A stretch of DNA of 64,000 nt from the NCBI GenBank assembly GCA_015680685.1, contig MNCI01004656.1:664328-728327 (forward strand), written 5' to 3'. The position numbers and the translations under genes are program-made. Position 1 is the first letter of the stretch. Every line of letters begins with the position of its first letter. Shown in pieces: positions 11,000-22,829 of the stretch. The notes beneath the pieces were generated by a model that saw nothing but the letters and a program-made list of their open reading frames with translations, did not search any database and was not told where the DNA came from. This DNA comes from Gnetum montanum. Its lineage: Eukaryota; Streptophyta; Gnetopsida; Gnetales; Gnetaceae.

Positions 11000-13950
11000 T
11001 CTTCATGAATCAATTGTTGTTAAGGCTACTTCCCCAAAGTTGTGAGTCCTTTAATATTGAAATAATCAAGAAAAGCTCTTAGGTTTTCTTCCTTTATCCA
11101 TAGATCATTGATTTTCTAGGCTAATTTAGTAAAAGTCTCTATTTTTGGCACTTTCCAAGGATATGGTAGTTGTGAAACTAATTTACTTTCCTTAACATAC
11201 TAGGTTAGAAATTAATTTTTCTCAATATCAAAAGTTCTAACTTATGCCTAGAAATCCTAGTAGTCATTCATTTTTATTTCTATATTGGTTGTGAGAACTC
11301 TTTAATCATGGTAATTATCCTTCACTACTTGTAATTATGCATTAGCAATATTAATATTTTACTATGCTTCATTTCTATCCTTGTATTCTTTCCCATACAG
11401 AAAATGCATTTTTGCTAATTGTTATTTCAGTTCATTTCTTAACGTACCTACAACTAACATGGCCAAATTTGCATATCTTCATTTTGACAATTTTATATAC
11501 TAGGTTATGTCTTCTATATATAATTCTTTCATTTTCATCTTGACCTAATGTACTTGTGTGATGCTATCAAGGATGAACTACCATCCAAGTAATTATTGTA
11601 TTACTATATTAATTTTGGATTTGGAAAAATTGATATCTTTTTAAAGTTTTGATTTTTTCATGCCCATAATCTTTTGAAATGTTATTCTAATTTTGCATGT
11701 CTTTTATCTTCATTCTACACAACAGTAACTTCAATGGCAAATTTATGATACAAGACACAAACTTCTTCCATCAATAATTATCTAATTTCCTTGGTCAATT
11801 TATTTAAATCTCAACTAACTATAGCAAATTGTTGTCATAGATGATTGATGCTTTTCTCTAGTTGATTCTTTTTCTTTCCACATTGATCATCCTTATATTA
11901 TCAAGAATAAGATTTTGATCTTCCTCCTCTAAAGTAGCAAAGGCTTTTATATGATCATATATTTTTTCATCTATAATATAAGAATCTCATGTTTCTTTTT
12001 CTTTATCTATTTCAATTTAGTGCTACATTATCATAAGATGGTTAACTTGCTCTATTCTGAATTATTCTAACTATTTTGGTGTAATGTACCTAACATAATT
12101 TGCACTTGGATCCTTAGCTAGGCTAATTTGCTTTGTAATTTCTAAACTTTTGATTTCGCATATTATAGGCATGTCTCTACAATTACTAGCTTTCCTTTGG
12201 TGTATCTCAACTCTAACTATACATTAGTAATGTTATCTGGCATATCAAAAAGTTCTTCCATAAAATATGAAATATACAGCAATTTCTCTAGAGCATTTTC
12301 ATGTTGATTTGCATTCATAAGTATTTTTTCTTTATCTTGGACTCCATTAATGATTTGAGCATTCTTGATTCTAGTGAATTATATTGGAGACACTATAGGA
12401 AAATCAAGGGCTTCTTTGATATTATTTGTAATCAACTTAGCAACTTCTTACAATTCCTCATGTTCCATAACCACTATAGTTGCATCTTTTTGAGTCTCTA
12501 GTGTTATATGGAATGTAGAAACATTTCAAAATATTGATGCATTCCAATTATCTTATGGGACATTTACTAGAATTTGACCTATTTTTGGATTTAATGAAAC
12601 TTCTAGTAAATCCTGTCTTACTTTGTGAACATTTTCTCTAAGTCCTGGATTTCCCAAAGAATAGTTTCTATAAGTTCTTATAGATGACTCATAGTGGGCC
12701 TCTAATCTCTTGGTTCTTTTTCTAGAACATAAATTCTTGGATCTGTACTTCCTATTTTTATTGGTGAAACTATATTTGCTTAGGCAACCATCTCTACTAG
12801 TGTGCTCAATGACTCTTTTGTTTGATTCTTTTTTGGAGGCATTAGTTTTATCATCTTAGTATAAGATGTATTTTGAGCCCTTATGACTATGTCATTCATT
12901 TATCCAAAAATTATAGTAGTTTTGTAGATCTTCTTAATCAATAAGGTAAATGAAAATGTTACTTTACCTCACCATGTTTCTTGAAATTAGTGCTCAACTT
13001 CTAAGAAAAAAAGATGTGCCAAATTTGCTTGATATATTCCATTAAGGATGGTGCTACCCTAGGCTACATATGTAGATATGCTATTGAGCTTGATATTTGG
13101 ATACAAGATATAGTTTTATATTTTAAAATAAATTTGTTTTAATAATTACAAGAAATCATATTCTTTCTTCTTATCTCCATAATCTCTTTGCACTGATAAT
13201 TTACAGGTTACTAGATTTGAGTAGGTAAAAATTGGAGAGGTTGTTGTGCCAATATTTGATAGAACCAATGCAATGATAATGCTTCAATAAAATATGATAT
13301 AGTAAGTTCTTCAATATTTACTACAGCATCTTCTTGCTTGTTATGCTAAAATTGATATGCCTTGCTCAAATGTCATTTACTATTGGTAGATATGATTAGC
13401 TAGAAAAATGATGCATATAACTATTCTTACACTTTCTAAGATAAAAATTTCAAAAAATATCCAAAATTTATCTCTACAATTACACTAGCCATTATAGACT
13501 TGGCTCTTATCACATTTTTCTAGTTTTTAAAGACTGTTGACTCTCTTCTTGGCTTAATAGCTAGTAACCTCAATGCTGATGCCTGTAGCTATTCTTGCAC
13601 TTTTTAAGATACAAATTCCAAAAAATATCTAAATTTTAGCTCTACAATTACACTAGCCATTATAGACTTGGCTCATTTTGCATTTTTCTAGTTTTTAAAG
13701 AGTGTTAACTCTTTGCTTAACTTAGAAGATAGTAGCCTCAATGCTTCTGACTATGTTGACTGTTGTGTTTGTGGAGTGGGTTGATGAATTAAGTGGGCTT
13801 GTGCTTCTTTCTCTTCTATTTGTGGTTTCCTTAGTGAGTTTCCTCCTCATCCTCCACCACATTCTACTATTGTTCTTTTTACTCATGGTTGTGATGGTTC
13901 TCTAGCTGCAAGGTTTTCTTTTGAAGCCATTTGGAATTTCCAAGGGGTCA
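11000..13950 (-). pseudogene. Decayed coding region of unknown function inside copy H
   Basis: On minus a possible start at about 13932 gives MASKENLAAREPSQP, then a stop, then a polar segment rich in Gln, Lys and Glu. The recurrent block ALRLLSSKLSKELTLFKN with AKSIMASVIVELKF appears twice (see the 168-bp repeat). The following 1.8 kb on minus gives long stretches of Lys/Glu/Leu-rich sequence in drifting frames, as expected of a decayed coiled-coil protein. It lies where autonomous gypsy elements have pol or the 3' non-coding region. No gag, RT, integrase or envelope motif was recognised. It could be an extra element ORF, a captured host gene or another insertion. Confidence 0.4.
13421..13756. 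repeat. Direct tandem duplication, two 168-bp units
   Basis: Unit 1 starts CTATTCTTACACTTTCTAAG at 13421 and unit 2 starts CTATTCTTGCACTTTTTAAG at 13589. Both continue through 'ctctacaattacactagcc' and 'ttttctagtttttaaaga'. The period is 168, a multiple of three, so the duplication would keep the minus-strand frame (56 residues per unit). Confidence 0.85.
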
Positions 13951-14860
13951 ATAATGCCTTTAAAAAATTTTGAAAATTCTTGTTCTAATTCCTAATGTTT
14001 TATCAATCTTTTTGGATATGATTAATGATTGTAAAGAAAATAATCTTTGTTATCAAATGTAATTCTTTTTGTTAAATATCCAAAACTATATTGATAGAAA
14101 AAATTCCCAAGTTTGGAAAACACTATTTTTAGGAAAATAGTTAATGTTGGAATTACTACATCAAAAAATCCACAATTGTTTTTTGCAATGTGATAATGAA
14201 TTTTGAGGATCAATAAAGAAAGACATATTTTAATTTTTTTTATTAGAAAATCCATCAAAATTTTGACATAGTTGCAAGCCCTTGAATTGTTAATAAATTG
14301 TTAATTTGTTAGATCTATAATATGCACATGAGTTAGAAGAGAAAACTTAAAAGTTTTCCAAAAATAGATATAGCCATTATTTACTTATTAATTATCTAAA
14401 AAATTCTAATATTTTTTTGCAATCATTTTTAATGCTGTGACAGAATCATCTAATGGCATTTTTTAACACATAAAAATAATATTCATAATAGTAGAATTCT
14501 CTAATGGTCAAAATTTTATTTGGAAAAATTACATCCTACATAATATTGATGACATTATTGAGAAAATAATAAAGATATTTACTATTCATGAAACAAATGA
14601 TTTAAAAAATGAAAAATTTCATAAAGAATGAAAAATATGAAATAATGAAAAAACATATTATGAAAGAATTTGAAAGATTTCAAATCAATCAAAAACTGAT
14701 AAAAATTTAAAATAATGACAAAAATTTATAAACCAAAAACGTTAATATGCACTTACCAATTCTTGATTCTAGATAAGGTACCTCACTTTGAACTAAACTC
14801 ATGGGTAAGTGTTCAAAAATTGATTGCATATTTCTAAGGTCATACACTACATGTTTTCTG
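13951..14860. other. Very AT-rich non-coding stretch of copy H
   Basis: The stretch has long A/T runs and no domain. Its end near 14750-14860 aligns, on minus, with 41100-41230 of copy I ('taaagatgataaa', then a G/A-rich tract 'gaggtacc/gagatac'), so it is read as the 3' non-coding part of a gag-protease-only element. Confidence 0.5.
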
Positions 14861-14869
14861 TTTATCATC

Positions 14870-15530
14870 TTTACTTATTTATGATTTCATTTGTTATCCC
14901 ATGAAACATTGATAATAATTAGATTTTCATCATTTGGACATACATACCTTGTTGAACCAAATTGTATTTCAATTTTAAAGAATTTAGAGCTTTCTTATTT
15001 ATGATTTTAGGTTTTGAGTTTCTATGTTTGCTAGTTCTTTTTGATGTACATTTAGGTTGTAATATATTCTTTTGTAGGTTCTCTATTTTGATCATTTTCT
15101 TGGGATAGGAGTTAATAGCTAAGTTGGATCTATCCATGCATGTTTTGGATATTTTTATGATCTCATTTCTTAACCATTTTGTTTTTTTGTTTTTTGGCAA
15201 CTATTGTGCCTTTCTTACACACATTCTTTTTTCAAGTTTTTTTTGGGCAATATAAGGATTATTTTGATGTTCTTAACTTCTATCTTGCAACTACAATCCC
15301 CATCATTGTAAATAATTCATAGAATTCTTTGTATTTTCATGGCTCCATGCTCATCTTTCATGGAAATTTCCAAATATAAATCTCTTATTCTTAGCTTAAC
15401 ATTAATTGTGCTAATCCATGCTCTCCTCATAAGGATAAGAAAGTCTCCCCTATCATTCTTCACATTGATCATAAGGAAATTTCTTGAATAAGATCATCCA
15501 CTAATAGTAGTCATTACATTGTCTACCTAT
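14870..15530 (-). pseudogene. Protease and post-protease coding of copy H
   Basis: On minus, 15500-15370 gives DRGDFLILMRRAWISTINVK then LRIRDLYLEI. This aligns with NYKGNFSIIIGRAWLSTIDAK and MDIRDLSLKI of copy A (20790-20880), the C-terminal half of a retroviral-type aspartic protease. 15200-14919 is an open 93-codon frame, rich in Lys, similar to 40800-41060 of copy I (shared CPKKM/YPKKM and NLIIINV-like end). After this point the reading jumps to the 3' non-coding region without RT. Confidence 0.7.
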
Positions 15531-15799
15531 CCCAAAGAAATGGTGACTAATTAATCTACAAGGTCTGGTCTTATGTTACACTTCTTTAATGATAGTAGGG
15601 TTCATGCGTTGTACATTTCTAAGAGATTAAATTGAATCCAAAACCTAGATCTAGTAGATATTTACATGGTAAATTTCTAACAATTTGCAAATAAATCAAA
15701 GGAATTTTAGAATCTATTCTTTTCATAAGAAGAATCTCTACTTTTATCTAGTCTAATACTATATGAGTCCACATGGTAGTCCTGATGTTCACACTTTAG

Positions 15800-16836
15800 T
15801 TCGAAAGAAGTATTAGTCTATTTAATCAACTTGGAGATATTGAAATTGAAATGGAGTCATATCAAAAGCTCTTGCTTTTGTTGGGATGGGCTTGTAGATC
15901 TACTAGTTCCCCTTGTAATTGTAGGATTTATCTTAAAGAAATGATACTTTCTAGATTTTCATTTAGTGTTACTGGTATTATTATTCATTTGTATGTTTAC
16001 AAATCTAGTTGCACTTTTTTTTGGGACTATATTGGTAGTTTGCCTTATATTGATGGTGGAGAAACTAAAGGAAGTTAAGTAGGAGGTTGTTGAGGATGTT
16101 GCATGGTTGATGCGAAATATAAGATTATGACTTATGGAATTATGGGTTGATGATATTTAGCAATATAGCAGTGGTATTTAATATGGGAAAATGTATTCCT
16201 AGAAAAAATAGGCTGCTAGATATAGTTTTCTATAGTGATACTTTATCTTGGTGGTACCATCCCTCATGACTATGGGTTATATCATTTTTGGTGGTATTGT
16301 TAATGAGTTTGAGGATGAGCCTTATCAAGATATACTATAGTTGTTGTTAATAGGATTATATGTAATTATCTTGCAAGTAAGATAACCTCTTGAGAATTTT
16401 TCTTAATCATCTTTAAATTTAATGCATATACCCTTGACTCCTATAATGAATCATGATAGGAAAAAACCCTTTAGGATATTTGTATCTACATAAGTCACAC
16501 CCATAATTACTTTTAGGACTAGAATTAGTAACCTCTTATACAACAGTAGCTTTTTCTTTAGTCATGTTTCTCTTCTATTTCTTTTTTTTTTTTCCTTTGG
16601 TTAGATATTTCTCTATCCTTTCTTCTACTATCTTTAGTGTTGTTTTAAACTTCTTATTTATGAAATCTTATATCTTTTTAACCTTTTCTACAATGTTAGA
16701 TATAGAATTTTAAATTGGCAAGGTCTTTCTTCTAATCACCTCTTTCATAGATTTTTTCGCTTATGTCTCATAGACCTGAACATCACTTTTGCAAAGAGAT
16801 GAATCCATATTATATTCTTACACAAATTCTTTCTTC
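15800..16836 (-). pseudogene. Gag C-terminal half and linker of copy H
   Basis: On minus the order follows the gag of copy B (32060-31000): a charged stretch, the segment equivalent to 31925-31644 near 16750-16540, and the Pro/Gln-rich linker. Many stops. The plus-strand frame at 15851-16078 is a shadow. The segment ends at 16836, next to the target duplication flanking copy A. Confidence 0.6.
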
Positions 16837-16841
16837 CTTAG
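16837..16841. repeat. Target-site duplication of copy A, left
   Basis: CTTAG directly before the LTR start TGATGAAAC; identical to 26639-26643 directly after the other LTR. Confidence 0.9.
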
Positions 16842-17720
16842 TGATGAAACACATTTTCAAGTTGTTGCAACATCGAGTATCCAACTTTGGGGCTAGGACA
16901 TCGGGTACGTGATGTTGTGGTCTTGATGCGATGTCGAGTATTTGACATCGGGGTATATACGCTGGCCTATAAATATAGCACTTGGGCTCCCAATTTGAAT
17001 TAGTCTTTCATAATTTTTTCATCATTTTTCAGTCAAAGTAGTGAAGCTCTTGTTGTTTATTTTCTCCAAAGTTATAATATTTTTTGAGTACCCATAAAAG
17101 GAGTCTAAGTTTGTACGGTTCTTTGTTCAAGCACAGATTTACCTGAATGCAATAGTGTGACGAGAATAAAAACAAACTATTTTGACAATTATTGTAGCAT
17201 TAAGAAAAGATTAATATTCTTTTAATGCACTTTACTTTTTTTCTCTTTACTTTAATGCATTTAAATTAAGCAATTTATTTCCAACAATTAATGAACACAA
17301 GCATGACCACTTCAAGCATACATAGAGTACTTAGTAACCTAGCAATGCTTAATTTTTGGTAGCCTAGCAACACTATATGTGTTCAGGATGTGTCCAAGAA
17401 AGTGGTGTGGTTACTTGTTGTAGGCTAGATAGGCAGTAGATGAATAAGATCTTAAATTACTCCACCTTTCATTCTTGTTGTAGGCAATCAAAATTATAAA
17501 ACATAAAATAATAAAAATCATATACCTCAATGACACTCAAACCATACCCTTAAACCTCACAAGTGTAGTTGGGAAGACAATGAATGTTGTCAAAACCCAT
17601 TTCAGTTCCTAGAAGAATTAGTATACTAGAGAACTATAGGTCCATGGAATTCAACTGAATCATGTGTAAATGCTTAAGTGATTTGTATGTTTGGGTGTAG
17701 GGGTATCTTACCACTTATCA
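16842..17720 (+). repeat. 5' LTR of copy A
   Basis: The ends are TGATGAAACA...CCACTTATCA. U3 holds three related motifs of the type CATCGRGTA (16873-16960). The TATA box is TATAAATA at 16978-16985, and transcription would start shortly downstream. The 3' half ('cctcacaagtgtagttgggaag') matches the other LTRs of the lineage in both orientations. Confidence 0.92.
16978..16985 (+). promoter_or_regulatory. TATA box of the copy A 5' LTR
   Basis: TATAAATA in the context CTGGCCTATAAATATAGCAC; the same context recurs at 25939-25946 in the 3' LTR. This is a likely polymerase II core promoter of the retrotransposon. Confidence 0.75.
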
Positions 17721-17721
17721 T

Positions 17722-17739
17722 TGTCATCATTGTTAGGGA
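17722..17739 (+). other. Primer-binding site of copy A (tRNA-Asp-like)
   Basis: TGTCATCATTGTTAGGGA lies one base after the LTR. Against TGGCGCCGTTGCCGGGGA, the usual plant Athila/Tat site complementary to tRNA-Asp, it has seven differences, six of them C-to-T or G-to-A. Copy B keeps a closer version. Confidence 0.8.
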
Positions 17740-17879
17740 AATTTTTTTGTTTTGTGCACTATCTAGAATTTAGTGAAGATTATTTAAGTCATTGGAATGA
17801 ACCTTAAAGTTACATCACATCTTAAGATTACTACAACAAATTTTCAAAGCATAATGTGATTTTTTTTTTCTAACATAAA

Positions 17880-19860
17880 ATGTCTTCTTCTCATAGGAGC
17901 AATTCTCCATCCAAGTCTGATTGAGCTCATTTGCTAGTGCCCCAACAATATTAAATGGTATATGCTCATCTTGATGAGTATATACCCAATTTCACGTTCA
18001 TCCTACATCAAGATAAACAATTGTGGTGGTGTGACATAGAGGGAAACATTGTGTTTCCACCTGATCAATATGTTCCTATAATTTTACCAAGCACTTTTCC
18101 ATCTTAGTCATCAGAAACATCTCCAAAAATTATCCTTAGTTTGATAGTGATGCCAATGATGAGTGGTAAGATATCCACCTGAGTATGTTGTGCAAGATAG
18201 TGATGCCAAGGATTACCATCCCACAGAGGCATAATGTCTCCAGGATTTCCAGTTAGAGCAGCACTATGAATATTTGAAAGGAAAAGGATTTAATAACTCT
18301 TCATTCCTGCTATACCAAAATGATGGTGGGGAACCATTCTTTGGGGGTTTTCCATTCAGTGAAATTCCTCTTTTTGGCTTTGGTGATGGAGGTCAAAACT
18401 AGAACTTACAGTCCATAATTCACAATCTTGGTTCTAGTAAGAATGGATCTAATGATAAAGAAGGATCCAAAGAGGCAAATAAGGGCAAGGATGCAGAAAA
18501 CAAACAAGATCGTGATCATGATCATTGAATAGGTGGTAGTAGGCACCATGATGGTGGTGGTTCTTCTTTCTCTTTCCCTTCATTGTCATCTTCTTCTATT
18601 TCTAGCTCTGATCTTGACTACAAAAGGTGAGATGATGATGGAGGTGACCAAAATAACTAATGGGACCAAAGTAACTGAAATGACCAAAATGACCATCAGG
18701 AAAGGCAAGAACAAGGTCGTAGACATTCAAGAAAAGCACATTTCCATGAATGAAGGGGTAGCAGAGGGCATCGTAGGCACCATAATCAAGGCCTTGATGA
18801 GCCTTTACTTACTACCTAAAGTATGTTGAATATCATAGAGGCAGTATGTATTCCAATAAGGCATGTGAAGGATAGTCAAATAAAAAGGCTAAACATAAAT
18901 AATATTCCTTGGTTCGAAGAGGGATATAACTCTGATTCATAGAACGATCTCCAAGCTTTTCAAGATGCATGTGCCTTGCGAAACATAGAGAATGAGTGGA
19001 AAAAAATTAAGTTATTTCCATAGATTCTCATGAAAGAAGTAGAGAATTGGAATTGATCCTTAAAGTCAGAATCTATCAAATGATGGAGTACCATGCTTGA
19101 ATTGTTTAATGAAAAATATCAAATGTACTCCAAAGTGTACAACTTAACAAGGAAAATCTAAGGATTAAACCAAAGAACACACAAACCCTTCAATGCTACC
19201 ATTGGTCAATATTATTCCTTAATGCACAAATTTCCTTGCCATGGTTATTCTCAACTAGATCAACTTTGCCACATTGTAGATGGGATTTGATCAGAAACGA
19301 GAAGAACCCTTGGTGTTTATGCCCAAGGGTGATTATCAAAATTAAGTGCTTGTTAGATATAAAGATTAATCGAGTAAGTAGCTAAAGAGGAGTGTGAATT
19401 AAGAAAAAGAGAAAGTCTAGAAGAGTACAACCATGAGCCTTCCATCTGCAAGAGGGAGGTTTAATTCTATGATAGTGAGGAAGAATCTATATCTGATGAG
19501 ATGGCAAATAGGAAAATCTTGCGACTCCAAAAATTTCAGTCTAAACTTACAGCCAAGGTTGATCAATTATGGGACTCTATGAATAGTAGATTTCAAGCTA
19601 TCCTAAAAATTGCTCAAGAGTCCAAAGAACAAAGTATTGATCATAAACCTAGTAGACATAAAGAAGTTCAAGGTGCCTATCACAATGGTAAGGGCAAGAT
19701 TGCTATGATAAACAAGGTTGTGGAAAGCAAATCAAATGATGATGGTTGGTGTGACATCTAACAATATATACATCCTAAGGGATGTTACCCCATTTTATCA
19801 CACTTATAGGAGTTTGGGATGTATGCCTTAAATCCACGACTAATACAAAGGCAAACATCC
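17880..19860 (+). pseudogene. Gag of copy A
   Basis: The ATG at 17880 gives MSSSHRSNSPSKSD then a stop, and further on LWWCDIEGNIVFPPDQYVP. The same N-terminus (MSSS...) occurs in copy B at 36842 on minus, which supports this start. Central capsid-like sequence runs to about 19480 with stops. 19501-19761 is open and encodes a basic segment ending in a zinc-knuckle-like WCDI*QYIHPKGC, where the second Cys (TGC/TGT) has become a stop. Copies B, I and K show the same motif position. Gag would form the particle. Confidence 0.8.
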
Positions 19861-20400
19861 AGAAGATTACCTTATCCTTAAGGTAATTTTAGGTAGTTCC
19901 ACTAGCAACAATTGTATTATCAAAGTGGAGCTACACTACAAACTTATGAGAAATATTGACATTGGTAGTGACCACAATCATGGGTGCTGGCACCACCAAG
20001 GTAGCAATACCCTTACTAGTAGCTTGATTCATATGGTTACTACGTTCAGCAACCACTATCTCCATATGACTCCTCCAATCATGTTTCTTTTTTCTAGTCG
20101 CACTACCACCCTTCTAATTATTATTCAACTCATTCTCCACACAAAAGAAGAAATACCACCTCTTACCCTTATCCTTCTCTTATCCTTGCACATGCTCCTC
20201 CTTCACCTACATAGATACCACATGCTCCACCTATGTAAGGTGAACTGCCAGCTCAACCATAACAACACAATGCTACCAGGGTTGTTAACTTACAACTAGT
20301 TAATCAACCAAGTGGTTCAAATACTTGATCAAAGAAAAGACTTTTCTTTCAATATCGCAATCCACCTAGGCCCTTACACCCATGGTTGACAACCCTACTC
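19861..20400 (+). pseudogene. Proline/glutamine-rich gag-protease linker of copy A
   Basis: It corresponds to the better preserved linker of copy B (31439-30951 on minus), which is rich in Pro, Gln and Tyr. In copy A the frames are broken; the open frame 19925-20299 is only partly in the original frame. Confidence 0.55.
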
Positions 20401-20479
20401 CTACATCTTCCTCTATATCCAATACCTTCGAGTCCTCTTCAAACCAAATACCACCTAGGATCCATACTAGTATGCTTAC

Positions 20480-21160
20480 TCATGTTGTATTTGATTGGAT
20501 CCATGTTGGAAACCTTCCCAGGAAGTTAGTAGATCCTGGAAGTCCTTTAATTTATTTGTAGACCATTGGGAATGAACTATGTAAAGCTCTTCTCATCTTT
20601 GGTTTTAGTGTAAACCTGATCTCCCATGAGATGTATATTGCATGGAACCTTCCTCCTTTAAAGGAGAGAAATATTAGAGTATAATTGGCAAACCAGTCCA
20701 TTACTATTCCATTGGGACTGGTAGAAGATATTGTGACCATTTTCTATGGGTGGTCTTATCCTATTGATTTCCTAGTGATTGAGGTAGAGAACTACAAAGG
20801 GAACTTTTCAATCATCATTGGAAGGGCATGGCTTAGCACCATTGATGCCAAAATGGATATAAGAGATCTTTCCCTAAAAATATTCAAAGAAAATGCATTT
20901 GGAAAGATCAAGAAGAAGAGAGTTCCATGCATTATGTATAGTAATACAGGGTACAATTGTGTGAAAAAACTTTGGGCTGTAAAGCAAGCATCTATCTCTA
21001 CATACAAGCAATGTGCACTAGAAGTAGAAATTCAAAGGTGTCTATACATAGTAGCGACAAAATAGGAGGGCACCTAGCAGCTGACCATTGATTCTAAGAG
21101 TAGCACACTTTGCATAGAACTGAATGACAGCCTCACATGTGCATATGTCATAGGCATGGA
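20480..21160 (+). pseudogene. Aspartic protease of copy A
   Basis: The domain reads FGFSVNLISHEMYIAWNLPP, then in the open frame 20685-21065 SITIPLGLVEDIVTIFYGW, SYPIDFLVIEVENYKGNFS, IIIGRAWLSTIDAKMDIRD. This is the Athila/Tat protease pattern in which the catalytic block is normally DLGASVNLI; here the Asp and the Gly-Ala-Ser are altered (FGFSVNL). The basic tail GKIKKKRVPC is shared with copies B and I. Confidence 0.85.
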
Positions 21161-22250
21161 TGAACTAGAGCAAGTTCATCACCAACTCTATGATGATGCA
21201 AATGATGATATTTGTTGGGGAGAGTTGGAAATTCCTAAAAGTTTCATGCAAGAGCCCGTTAAAGTGAAAATGCTACCAACCATAATGGAATATGTGTTTT
21301 TAAAAAATGGGAAGCCAATCATAATTAATGCAAATCTTGATCCAGATCAAAAAAAAGATGTTGTAGAAGGTAGTTGAAAAATGGTCAGTAGCTTTTACTT
21401 GGTCATATCCTAAATTTATAGGGATTTATCTTGGGATATGTTAGCATCACATCTACACTGTATAAACCATGAAGACAAAAAGACAACCATAGACGTGATT
21501 GAACCCCAAATTCAAGCATATTTTCAATGAGGAAATTAAAAAACTCCTCAAGGCAGGGTTCATTTATTCCATTACAGATAGTGAGTCGGTTAGTCCACTC
21601 ATAATTGTTTCAAAGAAAGTTGGCAAGTGGTGGGTCTACATCGATTTCCAGCTAATGAATATGACAACATTCAATGATCATTTTTTTAGTACCATTTGTT
21701 AACTAGGTGGTAGACAAAACATTTGGGAATTGCTACTATAGTTTTCTAGATGGCTATAGTGGCTATAACGAAATTCAAATTGCACCAGAGGACCAAGCTA
21801 AAACAACATTCACAAGTTCTTGGGGGACTTTTGCATATCGCAAGATGCCATTTGATTTATGTAATGCTACTACCACATTCCAATTCTTGGTTCTAAAAAT
21901 TTTTCAATAGCAAATTGGTAGTGGTGTGGAAGCCTTCATGAATGACTTCTCCACCTATGGAGTTACATTTAAGCAAGCCTTGGACTGCCTTGAGCAAGTA
22001 CTGAAATGATGTGTTGAGACAGACCTTAGGCTCAACTTGTAAAAAAGTCACCTAATGGTCTAGGAAGGCATTGTATTTGGGCATAGAATATCACAAGAAA
22101 GAATTGAGGCAGACCCTAAGAAAATAAGGGTCATCCAAGGAATAACCCACCAACTAGAAACTATCAAAGATGTTCAATCATTCCTTTGACATACTAGCTA
22201 CCACCGGTGATTCATAGAGAATTTCTCTAAGATCACAAAGCCGGTAGGAC
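21156..22250 (+). pseudogene. Reverse transcriptase of copy A
   Basis: Blocks in order: KPIIINANLDPDQ linker; HIFNEEIKKLLKAGFIYSI (21508), SPLIIVSKKVGKWWVYIDF, FLDGYSGYNEIQIAPEDQ (21741), KTTFTSSWGTFAYRKMPFDL and CNATTTFQ (21801). The YMDD block is degraded to a tract reading AFMNDFSTYG (about 21932). GIVFGHRISQERIEADPKK follows near 22068. Stops occur at 21702, 21910 and elsewhere. Confidence 0.9.
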
Positions 22251-22339
22251 TAACAAAGAAATATGCTTCCTTTGTCTAGACCGTAGAATGTGAAAAAGCA
22301 TTTGAATAGCTAAAAGAAAAATTTGTAGACACTCCAATC

Positions 22340-22740
22340 CTACAAGCACTTGACTAGTTTAGACTATTTCATGTTATGATCGATGTATCAAATTATGCCT
22401 TAGGAGTCATGCTTATGCAATTAGATGACAAGAAACATCCATATTACATCCACTATACTAGCCAAAGCATGATGGGTGCAGAACTAAAGTACACTACTAT
22501 AGAGAAAGAATTGATGGTAGTGGTGTTTACTATAGAGAAGTTCAGGCATTATGTGCTTGGATACAAGGTGTTTGTGCATATGAATCACAGTGCCATCAGC
22601 TTCTTGATGAACAAGCCAAGGGTGAGTCCCCATGTCATATGGTGGCTAGTGATCTTGTAGGAATTTGATCTTATGATGGTAGATCGAAAGGGCACTGAGA
22701 ATATGATCACTGATCACTAGTGATGCAAAAACAAAGAGGA
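22340..22740 (+). pseudogene. RNase H of copy A
   Basis: The open frame 22376-22660 encodes MIDVSNYALGVMLMQLDDKK, then YTTIEKELMVVVFTIEKFRH and YVLGYKVFVHMNHSAISFL. These are the first Asp block (usually CDASxxAIG, here IDVSNYALG), the Glu block (TTEKELLA) and the VxTDHxAL block with Asp changed to Asn. The domain would degrade the RNA strand during reverse transcription. Confidence 0.88.
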
Positions 22741-22829
22741 AGAAAGCTCACTATCTAATATGTTTTCTGATGAACTCCTCTTTGCTAGGGATATAACTGA
22801 ATAATTGCCCAATGAGCTTAAATGATATA

